IMG/VR virus record: IMGVR_UViG_3300025711_000251
Coordinates: 1-54,457 of that record
Reading direction: 5' to 3' (one strand)
From: a virus
DNA: 54,457 nt
The notes under the pieces are model-generated. The model searched no databases and was not told the origin of the DNA. It was given only the letters and a program-made list of their open reading frames with translations. Each line of letters starts with the position of its first letter. The stretch's first letter is position 1. The translations under genes and the position numbers were made by a program. Shown one piece after another: positions 1 through 8,200 of the stretch.

Positions 1-165
1 TCAGCACATCAGCGGGCGAAGCAACGTCATCCCTCCGCGGAAACAAAAGACGCCCGCAACAAGCGCTACCCACCAGATCATCATCACCAGCGACCCGAAG
101 AACATGTTGGATATGGCGGTCACGCTGTACGCCTGAGACGCAACCTCAACCCACAAGGAGTACAT
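1..165 (-). CDS. small membrane protein, 54 aa, outside the prophage boundary
   Basis: A 54-residue reading frame whose stop codon is the first codon of the window. It contains one clear hydrophobic segment of about 25 residues (from MFFGSLVMMIWW onward) followed by a short charged tail, so a single-pass inner-membrane protein is likely. The ATG at 165 lies inside a perfect palindrome (158-173); a longer frame could begin at 270. It lies on the chromosomal side of the tRNA-Pro fragment at 459-508, so it belongs to the flank or to a neighbouring element. I do not recognise a family. Confidence 0.4.
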   Translation of the reverse strand: MYSLWVEVASQAYSVTAISNMFFGSLVMMIWWVALVAGVFCFRGGMTLLRPLMC

Positions 166-173
166 CTGTACTC
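158..173. repeat. 16-bp palindrome GAGTACA-TC-TGTACTC
   Basis: A perfect inverted repeat with 7-bp arms and a 2-bp centre. The same palindrome, with centre CC, occurs at 50352-50367 inside the prophage. In both places it is followed by a spacer containing GCCTGCTGC. It may be a protein-binding site or part of an exchanged gene-boundary cassette. Confidence 0.6.
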
Positions 174-414
174 TACCCAACAATAGCCTGCTGCATCGGG
201 CGCGGCTGACAGAAGGTGAGCGAACTTCATCACTGTAAAATTGAGCGATGCTGGGCGAGGCTGGCACCAAAGACCCGCGGCACTAGAAGTGGGGACGTAC
301 GCATTACTGACCCCTGCAAGGTTCGGAGGCAGGGGCGCGAGGGCGACCAGTCGGCGATCGAGAAGTACACACAGGCACTGAAAAAAGAAAGGTCACGCAA
401 AAGTCACGCACATG
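174..414. other. left flank without a convincing gene
   Basis: No reading frame with a believable ribosome binding site is seen here. The first 40 bases resemble the spacer at 50368-50412. A plus-strand frame ends at about 414 with the residues VTQKSRT and a stop; tails of this type occur on tRNA-targeting integrases, so this may be the last trace of another integrase. That reading is weak. Confidence 0.3.
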
Positions 415-442
415 AAAAAGCCCAATCTTCTCAGATTGGGCT
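415..442 (-). terminator. rho-independent terminator of tRNA-Pro
   Basis: Perfect 10-bp stem (AGCCCAATCT / AGATTGGGCT) with a 4-base loop, followed by a U-run on the minus strand. It lies 17 bases beyond the CCA end of the tRNA-Pro fragment, as expected for the terminator of the original tRNA gene. Confidence 0.75.
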
Positions 443-458
443 AAGTCATTGAATTATA

Positions 459-508
459 TGGTCGGGACGGAGTGATTCGAACACTCGACCCCTAGCACCC
501 CATGCTAA
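459..508 (-). other. attachment site: 3' half of tRNA-Pro(GGG)
   Basis: Read on the minus strand this is the 3' half of a tRNA: anticodon stem and loop ATGGGGT (anticodon GGG), variable loop GGGTC, T arm GAGTG-TTCGAAT-CACTC, acceptor strand CGTCCCG, A and CCA. The 5' half (D arm and 5' acceptor strand) is absent; unrelated sequence begins near 509. It is therefore not a working tRNA but the duplicated core left by integration into a tRNA-Pro gene. The intact gene should lie just right of the integrase, on the minus strand, beyond the window. Confidence 0.85.
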
Positions 509-695
509 GGCTTTTCATGTCGTAAGCATCTGATTTAAAAGGTATTATACCAGTTGCAGACAGTGCAAAAAACACAGATTTTAGTGGTTTTGCAAACGGA
601 AATGCGCGGCCTCCAGCTGTGGTTTTGCGCAGATCTGTACCCCACCTTACGGCGTCCTGCCGACTGTAAAAACAACTCCACGAAAAGCAGTGCTA
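509..695. other. phage end, non-coding
   Basis: A+T-rich phage-end sequence between the attachment core and the first phage gene. No gene is visible. It may hold integrase arm sites, but I could not identify specific repeats. Confidence 0.3.
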
Positions 696-717
696 CCCTC
701 CGATTTCCAACGGAGGG
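696..717 (+). promoter_or_regulatory. hairpin covering the ribosome binding site of the next gene
   Basis: CCCTCCG (696-702) pairs perfectly with CGGAGGG (711-717) across an 8-base loop. The right arm is the Shine-Dalgarno sequence of the gene at 724, with a spacing of 6 bases, so the folded RNA would hide it. This suggests controlled translation. Confidence 0.6.
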
Positions 718-723
718 ATTTCC

Positions 724-933
724 ATGACAGCAGTACAGATGCTTCAACGGTTGATGGTCGCCCAGGTCAAATCGCACCTGGCCCTCGGCGCCGCCATTGA
801 GGAACTGGCCCTGTGGGCCGAGCAGAACGGCGGTGCCCAGGCGGCGAGGAATGCTCGCGACGCGTTGAGCGCGCTGGACGATTCCAGTGAGCTCATCGGC
901 CACTGCCTGGAAGAACTGGGCAAGGAAGGCTAG
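724..933 (+). CDS. small prophage-end protein, 69 aa
   Basis: A 69-residue acidic, alanine-rich, mostly helical protein (TAVQMLQRLMVAQVK... to EELGKEG). The ATG at 724 has a strong GGAGGG site, but that site lies in a stable hairpin. The gene runs opposite to all its neighbours and its end overlaps the end of the minus-strand gene at 930 by 4 bases. Its position between attachment site and late operon is that of a lysogen-expressed cargo gene. No function is recognised. Confidence 0.6.
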   Translation: MTAVQMLQRLMVAQVKSHLALGAAIEELALWAEQNGGAQAARNARDALSALDDSSELIGHCLEELGKEG

Positions 934-1232
934 CTTCCCTCTTCCCGACACCACCACGACTGGGCGTACATCACGCCATCCACCTCCTCGATGCCGCTCA
1001 GGATCATCCCGTTGGGGACCATGCTGGCCAAGTTCACATCCAGCAGCAGCGGCAAGAGCGGCGGCTCCATTGGCCACGGACCACGAACCTTGGCGACCCT
1101 GGACACCCGCTTCAAGCATTCAACCCGCTCCTCCTCCACCGCAATCCCGCCGCGTACCGGCTGGGCCTTGCGCAGCTCATTGGCGTCCAGCGCGACGCCC
1201 AGGTGCCGCCGGCGAACCACCAGGAAGTGCAT
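930..1232 (-). CDS. hypothetical protein, second gene of an SOS operon
   Basis: 100 residues, with no clear motif beyond an N-terminal basic and hydrophobic stretch (MHFLVVRRRH) and a central VPNGMILSG segment. Its ATG overlaps the stop of the upstream gene (TAATG), so the two are translationally coupled and share the LexA-box promoter at about 1.5 kb. It is the last gene of the minus-strand block. Function unknown. Confidence 0.65.
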   Translation of the reverse strand: MHFLVVRRRHLGVALDANELRKAQPVRGGIAVEEERVECLKRVSRVAKVRGPWPMEPPLLPLLLDVNLASMVPNGMILSGIEEVDGVMYAQSWWCREEGS

Positions 1233-1450
1233 TACCGCCCACCCTGCAGCCGGGCCAGGTCGGCGCGCAGAGCGTCTCGCTGGCGGGTCAGTTCTTCGGT
1301 CACCTGCACCAGGCGCGCGATCCGGTTACGGGCGCCCTGGATGTCGCGGTAGGCTTCGTTCAGCTCCGTCTCGAGCAGCACGCACTGGTGCTTGTAGGTC
1401 TCCAGCAGTGTCGGCGAGCCATCGGCAAAAGGGTCTTTGTAGGGGAACAT
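1232..1450 (-). CDS. LexA-controlled small coiled-coil protein, 72 aa
   Basis: The likely start is the ATG at 1450 (MFPYKDPFADG), not a longer upstream frame, because a LexA box and promoter lie directly before it. Residues 15-70 are heptad-rich and strongly charged (ELNEAYRDIQGARNRI..., RDALRADLARL), indicating a coiled coil. It heads a two-gene operon at the left end of the prophage. Being SOS-driven it should be made at induction, independently of the phage late promoter. I do not know its function. Confidence 0.65.
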   Translation of the reverse strand: MFPYKDPFADGSPTLLETYKHQCVLLETELNEAYRDIQGARNRIARLVQVTEELTRQRDALRADLARLQGGR

Positions 1451-1466
1451 CGTGAGCACCGAAATA

Positions 1467-1482
1467 CTGTATATGCGAACAG
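1467..1482 (-). promoter_or_regulatory. LexA (SOS) box
   Basis: CTGT-N8-ACAG (CTGTTCGCATATACAG on the minus strand) matches the gamma-proteobacterial LexA consensus. It lies 17 bases before the ATG at 1450 and overlaps the end of the promoter -10 at 1481-1486. Confidence 0.8.
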
Positions 1483-1509
1483 TATCCGGAACCTGATTTG
1501 CCCGGTCAA
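1481..1509 (-). promoter_or_regulatory. sigma70-type promoter of the SOS operon
   Basis: TTGACC, 17 bases, GATACT on the minus strand. The LexA box begins inside the -10, so bound LexA would block RNA polymerase. Confidence 0.55.
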
Positions 1510-1527
1510 TTTTGCTTGGCGCGCAAG

Positions 1528-2094
1528 CTATCCGCCGTGGCACACCCGGGCATAGTCCTGCAGGGCCTTCAAGGCTGATCGCTCGCGGATGAGGTCGGCG
1601 CGGAGATCGAAAACAGCTTGTCCAGCTTCTCCACTGAGTTCGACTGTTCCTGCATTGCCCACGCCGGTGGCGCTGGCGGCACCGGGCACCCCGCCGCTAC
1701 CGCTACCGTTTGCGGGGCAACTGCCCGCGATCCGCAGCCGCTGAGTGCCAGCAGCAACATCAGCGCGCAGCCGTTCATTGGCAGCCTGAGTCGCGGCGTA
1801 CCGTTGGCGCAGGGTTTCGTTTTCGGCGAGAGCATCGGTTTTCTCCTGGGTGCGCTGGGCGTCGATGTCGGCAGCCTTCCGCTCGGCCGCCTGCTGTTGG
1901 GCCAAGGCCTTGCTGGTCTGCGCGGCCCCGGCGTTGTTGATGGCGATCAGGTCCGCCTGGTACCCAGCCGACTGCGCGGCCAATTGCTTGCCGTAGCTAT
2001 TGGCCTGCCAGGCCCAGGCCACATAGAAGCTGCCAGCCATGAGTAGCAGCACCAGGCCGGCGGCCACGGCCCACTTGATCAGGGTCTCGTTCAT
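1528..2094 (-). CDS. Rz: Rz-like inner-membrane spanin
   Basis: 188 residues. An N-terminal signal anchor (about residues 8-28, VAAGLVLLLMAGSFYVAWAW) is followed by a long alanine/glutamine-rich coiled coil, the architecture of lambda Rz (i-spanin), which spans the periplasm and fuses the two membranes at the last step of lysis. The ATG at 2094 overlaps the end of the endolysin gene by 4 bases. A second gene with a lipobox lies entirely inside it in another frame, as Rz1 does in lambda. Confidence 0.85.
   Translation of the reverse strand: MNETLIKWAVAAGLVLLLMAGSFYVAWAWQANSYGKQLAAQSAGYQADLIAINNAGAAQTSKALAQQQAAERKAADIDAQRTQEKTDALAENETLRQRYAATQAANERLRADVAAGTQRLRIAGSCPANGSGSGGVPGAASATGVGNAGTVELSGEAGQAVFDLRADLIRERSALKALQDYARVCHGG
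1569..1778 (-). CDS. Rz1: Rz1-like outer-membrane lipoprotein spanin, nested in Rz
   Basis: 69 residues starting at ATG 1778 (MNGCALMLLLALSGCGSRA). The lipobox LSGC at residues 12-15 implies cleavage before the cysteine and attachment to the outer membrane. The mature part is proline-rich (PVPPAPPAW), as in Rz1 o-spanins. The whole gene lies within the Rz coding region in a shifted frame, an arrangement almost diagnostic of the pair. Confidence 0.8.
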   Translation of the reverse strand: MNGCALMLLLALSGCGSRAVAPQTVAVAAGCPVPPAPPAWAMQEQSNSVEKLDKLFSISAPTSSASDQP

Positions 2095-2516
2095 GCCAGT
2101 GCCCTGCGCAGGCCTTCCGCGAACACCGCATCGGGGTACTCGTAGTTGGCGCATTCGTGCTTGATGACGTTGCGCAGCAGAGCACCCAGAACCGCTGGAT
2201 CCTTGATGTTGCTGATCACCTGGTCCGGGCCGAGGCCGCACCGCTGGGCTACGGCCTTGATGTAAGCCTCGGTGTCGTTCTCAAAGCTTGGGGCATACGG
2301 CGTGATGAGCGCCCTCACCGTCTTGCGGCCGTACTTGTTGTAGTAGGTCTGCAGCAGCTTGCCGCCGGCGCGGATGCCGTTCTCTGGCTCATCAAAGCGG
2401 CAGAAGCGCGATTCGATGGCCGGGTCGTATGGGAGCTGGCCCACCCAGTTGTTGGTCTTGCTGAAATCGATGTTGCACGGGTTGTTATTGCGGACGCCGC
2501 GAGGAATGGCTGGCAT
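2091..2516 (-). CDS. endolysin / muramidase-like virion protein
   Basis: 141 residues beginning MPAIPRGVRNNNPCNI. The RGxRNNNPxNI start followed by a W-x-G-Q segment and FxxPxxGIRAxxxLLxTYY is typical of the small phage muramidases or transglycosylases annotated as endolysin or structural protein P5. It would cut the glycan strands of the cell wall. It sits directly upstream of the spanins and after the tail-fibre terminator, about 26 kb from the holin-like genes at 28.2-28.8 kb, so the lysis functions are split between the two ends of the late operon. Confidence 0.75.
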   Translation of the reverse strand: MPAIPRGVRNNNPCNIDFSKTNNWVGQLPYDPAIESRFCRFDEPENGIRAGGKLLQTYYNKYGRKTVRALITPYAPSFENDTEAYIKAVAQRCGLGPDQVISNIKDPAVLGALLRNVIKHECANYEYPDAVFAEGLRRALA

Positions 2517-2533
2517 TTACTTTTCTCCAGACG

Positions 2534-2558
2534 AAAAAAAGCCCGCTCAGTGGCGGGC
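2534..2558 (-). terminator. rho-independent terminator after the tail fibre gene
   Basis: GCCCGC-N6-GCGGGC followed by seven U on the minus strand, between the tail fibre stop (2578) and the endolysin start (2516). Confidence 0.75.
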
Positions 2559-2577
2559 ATTGGGAGTGGCTGGTTGA

Positions 2578-4044
2578 TCAGGTTCCAGAGGCAGAAAGCT
2601 TCGCCTCCAGGCGGGCCAGGCGTTCTTCTTGGCCGCGAGCGATGAAAAGTCCGAGCTGGTCGTATCGGAAGCCATACCGGTTACCGGCGTCGCGAGCTTC
2701 CTGAATTATGACCTCTTCTCGTGAGGTTTCTTCCCAGGTGAACGATGGAAAATCTTTATATTGTTCAAACTCTGAGTAGGGAACATTTTGATAAAGAGGC
2801 TCGCCAACTGAATATATATTTCCCCGAACAACCTCTTCAGTTATTTTTTCTAGAGCCGGCCACTCGTCATAACAAATGAAGGCGTAGTTCATGGCGTCCA
2901 AGCCTTGACCACTCATTATTTCGATCGCTCTTTGTACGGTCATACCAATATGAGTACGCGCGTCTTCACCTTTGGCGACAACCGAGTCCAACCATTTATA
3001 CGAACCGATTTCCGCAGCCAGCAGCATTGCCGCTGATATTTCCGCATCTGACAGTTTGGATACTGCAGTTTTTTCACGAGCATCTGAAGTGTTGATGGTG
3101 CCAGTAACTGAGTACAACGAAGCGAATCTGTTCTGTCCCGTACCACAGTTCATCCCACCATCTGTATTGGGGAAGAATGACGCCCCCATACTCAATCCGG
3201 TGGAGCCTGCGCCCATTACCGTTACGTTTGTTGCAGAGTTGGCGATAATCCTGGATGTATAATCAGCTGACGAAGAATTATAGTGAAAATCAATATAAGC
3301 AGCGCCGGTCAACTCGATACCCGTAAAGGTTGGAGCATCCCCCGCGCCTAATCCCAAAGCAGTGCGCGCACCAGTAGAGGTGACGGCTCCCGTTCCGCCC
3401 TGGCTGATTGCGATGGCTGTAGTGAGCCCGGTGATCTTTGGAGTTGAAACTGCAAGGGGGATGGTCAGTGTGCCATCATAACTGTACGTCATGACCGGGC
3501 CGGATGCTGTATTGTCTGCGTTGACGCTACGCCAAGTGAAGCCGCCAGAGCCTGAACCCCTGTTGCACAGGAAATTGCCCGCTCCTCCAAGCGACGCCTC
3601 TCCGTTCCAGCCCATGTAAAGACCTTGAGTGCCGTAGAGCGCTGCGGGAGCCACGACCCCCACTTCCGAAAGAACAGCCCGACCATCGCTTCGGCCTGTA
3701 CCACCCTTCGCTACTGGCAAAATGTCGTAATTTCCCGTGGTGCCCAGAGCCGCCAGCTTGTCGCCAAAGCTATTCACGATCGACCGCAACTGATCGGCCG
3801 AAGCCTTCACGTAACCCTGCATGGGCGCCATTGCGTAGGTGCCCGCGCCAGCAGTAGCTCCCTGATACGCAGGCAGGATCGACAGCACCGTGTCGCTCGC
3901 AATGTTGGCCACCTCGTACCAGCGGCCGTCCGGGCCGAGGAGCGCATCCCCTACCCGGCTATTGGCCGCGAAGGCCGTGCCGGTACCGGTGACCGTGGTG
4001 GAATTCTGGGTGCACGCAACCGTACCCGTTCTGTACCAGGGCAT
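2578..4044 (-). CDS. tail fibre protein with C-terminal S74 self-cleaving chaperone
   Basis: 488 residues from ATG 4044 (MPWYRTGTV), preceded by GGAG at 6 bases; a start at 4059 has no such site. The N-terminal 100 residues resemble virion-anchor domains of tail fibres (DGRWYEVANI, MQGYVKASADQL). The middle is a glycine/threonine/serine-rich beta region with KGGTG and QGGTG repeats. The C-terminal part from about residue 315 is a Peptidase_S74 intramolecular chaperone with the SDAREK Ser/Lys segment (residues 320-325). It would trimerise the fibre and then cut itself off. The C-terminal third is more A+T-rich than its surroundings, as recently exchanged fibre tips often are. Confidence 0.85.
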   Translation of the reverse strand: MPWYRTGTVACTQNSTTVTGTGTAFAANSRVGDALLGPDGRWYEVANIASDTVLSILPAYQGATAGAGTYAMAPMQGYVKASADQLRSIVNSFGDKLAALGTTGNYDILPVAKGGTGRSDGRAVLSEVGVVAPAALYGTQGLYMGWNGEASLGGAGNFLCNRGSGSGGFTWRSVNADNTASGPVMTYSYDGTLTIPLAVSTPKITGLTTAIAISQGGTGAVTSTGARTALGLGAGDAPTFTGIELTGAAYIDFHYNSSSADYTSRIIANSATNVTVMGAGSTGLSMGASFFPNTDGGMNCGTGQNRFASLYSVTGTINTSDAREKTAVSKLSDAEISAAMLLAAEIGSYKWLDSVVAKGEDARTHIGMTVQRAIEIMSGQGLDAMNYAFICYDEWPALEKITEEVVRGNIYSVGEPLYQNVPYSEFEQYKDFPSFTWEETSREEVIIQEARDAGNRYGFRYDQLGLFIARGQEERLARLEAKLSASGT

Positions 4045-4060
4045 ATTTTCTCCAGGCATG

Positions 4061-4084
4061 AAAAAGCCCGCGCACGACGGGCTT
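4061..4084 (-). terminator. rho-independent terminator before the tail fibre gene
   Basis: AAGCCCG-N7-CGGGCTT followed by U residues on the minus strand, after the stop of the gene ending at 4098. Confidence 0.7.
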
Positions 4085-4097
4085 ATTGGACAGGAAC

Positions 4098-4952
4098 TTA
4101 GTTAAAAGGAAACGGCAGGCCCGCCGTTCTGATCACTAGAGCTTGAGGATACCTATCAATTGGTAGGTTATTTACAAGACTAGGGGTGCTATTGCCTCTG
4201 GCAGAAGGCGTCCCCCCTGCAGGCCCAAACATGAATCTGATCCCCCCGATGTAGCCACCTGCGCCCTCCACAATGCTATAAGTACCCCTGGCAGCATTGA
4301 GATTGGCGCCCCTAGAAAAGGTTATGTGCGCCGCATACTCCTGAGCGTCTAGAGCGATATCAACTTTCGAGTACTCAATACTGATATAGGTAGAACCAAC
4401 AGTTACAGAAACATCCTGACCATAACCATTAATGTAAGCAGCCGTATAGTATCCTGCTGGATAGGGAGCCGAAGCAGGGGGTGTGGGCGCCTGTCTTACA
4501 GCAACAATATTTAGAGGGTACTGCAAGGAGTTAAACGTTAAAGTTCCTGAGCCGTCCCATATCTTCAAATGCGGACCTGTCAAGGTATCCTGCATAAGAT
4601 CAAAGGCATACACCTTTGTTGACTCCGACGCATTACCGTAGATATAAGTCTTGGTTGTTCCCGAAACACTCACACCATTCAGACAGCCATCCCCAACTAT
4701 AAACAGAATCGGAGACTTTGCGTTAGGCACAGTGAATGTCCACATCTGATCCCCTACACCTCCAGCATCTACCTCACTAGACGCAGTCCAGCTATTGCCG
4801 TCATTTGGATCAAGGTTGATAGATCTAAGCGTTCGCCTCGTCCACACATTACCTTTAACCAGATAGCCGCTGCGAATAAGGCCGTAGGATATAAGCGAGG
4901 TATCGAATAACTGCGCACCATCAGATCTAGTTACAACTAGGCGTGCTGACAT
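4098..4952 (-). CDS. tail tip / adhesin-associated protein, 284 aa
   Basis: 284 residues, mostly beta strand, glycine/serine/threonine-rich, starting MSARLVVTRSDGAQLFDTSLISYGL. No enzyme motif is seen. It is clearly more A+T-rich than the flanking tail genes, suggesting separate acquisition. It overlaps the upstream 100-residue gene by one base and follows the host-specificity protein J, so a role in receptor contact at the tail tip is likely, but by position only. Confidence 0.7.
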   Translation of the reverse strand: MSARLVVTRSDGAQLFDTSLISYGLIRSGYLVKGNVWTRRTLRSINLDPNDGNSWTASSEVDAGGVGDQMWTFTVPNAKSPILFIVGDGCLNGVSVSGTTKTYIYGNASESTKVYAFDLMQDTLTGPHLKIWDGSGTLTFNSLQYPLNIVAVRQAPTPPASAPYPAGYYTAAYINGYGQDVSVTVGSTYISIEYSKVDIALDAQEYAAHITFSRGANLNAARGTYSIVEGAGGYIGGIRFMFGPAGGTPSARGNSTPSLVNNLPIDRYPQALVIRTAGLPFPFN

Positions 4953-5254
4953 CAGTAGTACCCATAGTAAATCTGGCAGTTCGCCGAGAAGTTACCCCAA
5001 TTGTTGGTATTGTACGAATAAGCCCACGTCATTGTAGTACCGACGATTGTCACGCCAGGCAGCTTGCCCTTCTCCCGTTGCAGATCCACCAGTGGCACGA
5101 TCACATAGAACATCGTCCTGCCGGTCGGCGCCGCGGGAATAGCGGTCGATCCGTTGGCGCCTCCCGTTATGACGCTACCCACCATCTGGCAAATACTGGT
5201 CGTCATGTCCAGCTTCACGGTGCCGTCAGAACTCCTGATTACGAGACCAACCAT
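4952..5254 (-). CDS. small tail-tip protein, 100 aa
   Basis: 100 residues, beta-rich, starting MVGLVIRSSDGTVKLDMTTSICQMVG. Its opening (VIRSSDGTVKLD) resembles that of the next gene (VTRSDGAQLFD), so the two may share a fold and bind each other or the J protein. It begins 2 bases after the J stop codon. No family is recognised. Confidence 0.7.
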   Translation of the reverse strand: MVGLVIRSSDGTVKLDMTTSICQMVGSVITGGANGSTAIPAAPTGRTMFYVIVPLVDLQREKGKLPGVTIVGTTMTWAYSYNTNNWGNFSANCQIYYGYY

Positions 5255-5256
5255 GG

Positions 5257-8200
5257 CTACAGACTCAAGTCGACACCAACGACACCGTTGGCGTAGATGA
5301 ATTTCAGCGAGGTATTGGTCAGGCGCATGGTCCCCACGCCCGCAACCACGCCATTCATTTCGAAGGTGCCATCCTTGGACAGGCGCCAGCCTGTGCTGCC
5401 GGAGACGTAGTTGTCCGACTGGATCACGCTGCCGATTTTGGCATTGGTGATGGTGCCGTCCTGGATGAACGCCGAGTTCATGAACACCTGGCCGTTCTGC
5501 ACCGCGAACGGCACGTACGAGGTGCCCCCCGCTAGCGCGGTGACAACTGCGAAGCGGTCGGCGCTCACCAGGAGCTGGCTCTGCAGGCCCGCCCCTGTGT
5601 TCTCGATACCCAGCCCGATCCCAGCAGCCACGTACTGCCCGGTCGAGCTGTTGTACTGCATTTTCACCGACCAGTTTGCAGACACCTTTCCGTTCAAGGT
5701 ATTGACCGCAGACTGTGTAGTGCTGATCTGCAGCGTATTTTCGCCGACGCTAGCGGAAAGGTTATCGATCTTCGTAGCCGTCGCGGAATTGTTGTCCGCC
5801 ACCACCTTCTCCAGCGAGGTAATGTTGGCCGTATTTTTCCCTACCGATGCGTTGAACGTGGTCAGGCGCTGTGCAGTAGCTTCGTCTGCTGTAGTCCTCA
5901 CCTTGCTCTCGGTCGCGATCGAGGCGGTGGAGATCCACCCCTTGATGGCACTGTCCAACTCGCCATCGCCGTCGTCATCCCGAGTGCCGGCCTGCAGGAT
6001 CTGCAAGGATGACGCCTGCGAGGTCAGCGCTCCGTCAATATCTTCGATGCTCGCGGTATTGATCTGTACCTGCTCGGCCAGCCCGTTGGCCGTCTCCACC
6101 ACCTGGCCAACATCCAGCCAATACGCTGCATTGGGCGGAGGCGTGTTCACCGGCACCGCCTGGGTGGCCTGGTACAACCGCTGCCCCTCCTGAACCATGT
6201 CGCCGGCCACGTAGGCCTTGGCCGGGTCGTACAGCAGGATATTGTCCAGAGCGTCGATCTGCTCCTGCAGCCCGGGAATCTTGTCGATTTCGTCCAGCAG
6301 GTCTTGGCCAAGCTCGGTGCGGTCGATCTGCCCCTTGATCAGGTCGAGGACCGGCGCCGCCTCCGCACTGGTCTGGCCCATGACCCCGATACCGGCAGGG
6401 TACCAAGGGCCGATGTTGCCGGTCCGATCAACCAGGCGCGCCCAGAAGAAGAACGTCACGCCCGCCAGCAGGCTTTGCATCGCGTAGCTCGCCTGCGGGT
6501 AGGCCAGGTCGGCCAGCTTCGTGGCGTCGTCCAGGGAGGTCGTGGAGCTGTACCAGATCTCGGTGCGCTGTGTGTCTTCGGCCCCGGAGGCCGGGAATGT
6601 CCAGTTGATGCCGATCCCGAACAGCAACGCGGTAGTGGTCAGCGTGGTGACCGCCGGCGGCAGGCCGGTTTTGCCCTGCAGTTCGGTCGTGTCGCTGTAC
6701 GCCCAGATTGATGCCGTGTTCATCGAGTTCAGCGCTGCCACCCGTACCAGGTAGGTGCCCGCGTAGATCCCGCGCACCTCGATGCTGGCCGAGTACGTCC
6801 GCCCGGCGTACACCCAGTCGTTGCTGTTGCGGCGCCACCATACGTCGTAGGAGACGGCGCCCGCGGGTGCTATCCACTCCGCGCGCATGGTGGTGACCGC
6901 CAGGCCCTGGTCTATGGAGTTGTAGGTGGACAACTGGATGTTGGTAGGTGGTGCTTGGACGCTCGACGGAATGACCGTGACAGGTAGCTGAACGATCTGC
7001 GCGCCGCTATCGATGGCGGCGTACTTGCTGGCCACATGCTTGACGGCAGTGACGGTGTAACCGAGACCGTCATCATCGGAGCTTTCTGCAACAGAGAGCA
7101 CGCGGTAGACCTGCGGCACCAAGTCCGCAGACTCGATAGCGAATACCGACTGGGTCACGGGCAGAGCGCTCCATGCCGCCGTGACAGTTACAACTCGACT
7201 GGCGTATGACTTCACCGTCCGCGTTTCTGCAGTGCCCGTCGGCAGGATGATCACAATGGTGTCACCTGCGTTCACTGTGGCATCAGCGTCAAGAGTCACG
7301 GTGGTGGCCGTAGCTGCCTTGATTCGCCCACCGATACGGCGCCCTGCCCTGGCCTCGTCGGCCACACGGATGATCTGACCCGGGCGGGCAATGGTGCCAT
7401 CCATGCCTACGGAGAACGAAACGGTTTCATTCTCCAGCAGGTTGGTCAGGAGCGTGTAATGGCCCAGGCGCTGGGCCTGGCCTTGCGAGGTACATCCGAA
7501 CGCGGTCAGCTCTGTTTGCTGTACCCCGTAACGCGCCAGCGCCTTCTGGTCGCTGACATACTCGACCTTCTTGTTGTAGAAGTCCGATGGGTCGTTCCAG
7601 CTTACCAAGGCGACCGAGTAGCGGGTGCTCTTGGCGCTGCCCACGTAGGTGAATTTGCCGTCAGCCACGTTGGCCTGGTTGTAGGTGTACACAGGATCGC
7701 TGGGCATATCCGCGCAAGCGGTGACGCTGCCAGCCGCCCAGTAGGCCATGCCCCGGAAGATACTCGCCAGATCCTGCAATACTTGAAGCGCATCGGCGCG
7801 GGTCTGCAAGTACAGGTTGCAGGTGAAGCGCGGCTCGGTACCGCCCTTGCCGTCGTCGACCAGCTGATCGCAGTAGCCCGCAATTTGGTACAGCGCCCAC
7901 TTGTCCACCTGGGCCGCGCTGATCAACTGACCCAGGCCGTAGCGATCGTTGAGGATAATGTCGTAGTAGATCCACGCCGGGTTGTCGGTCCAGGCTAGCT
8001 TGAACGTGCCATCCCATACCCCGGCGTAGCCGCGGGTTTCCGGTGTGTAGTTGCTCGGCACACGGATGATGCGCAACTTGCAGTCGAACGCCCGGGCGGG
8101 GATGCTCGAAAACTGCGAGGCATCAACAGTGATGCCCACCACTGCGGTGTATGGGTAACGCAGCTTGGCATCGATGATCTCCGTATAGGACACCACGTTG

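Noticed and set aside
380-414. VTQKSRT-stop as proof of a second integrase
   Set aside because: Only the last residues fit; upstream codons in this frame show no integrase motifs, so it is used only as a hint.
216-452. Plus-strand reading frame of 78 residues in the left flank
   Set aside because: GTG start without a good ribosome binding site, composition unlike a folded protein, and it runs through the tRNA terminator hairpin.
459-508. Calling a functional tRNA-Pro gene
   Set aside because: The D arm and the 5' acceptor strand are missing; the sequence beyond 508 does not pair with the acceptor strand.
2972-3262. Plus-strand frames inside the tail fibre, tape measure and capsid genes
   Set aside because: They are antisense shadows of strongly supported genes, without binding sites or recognisable domains.
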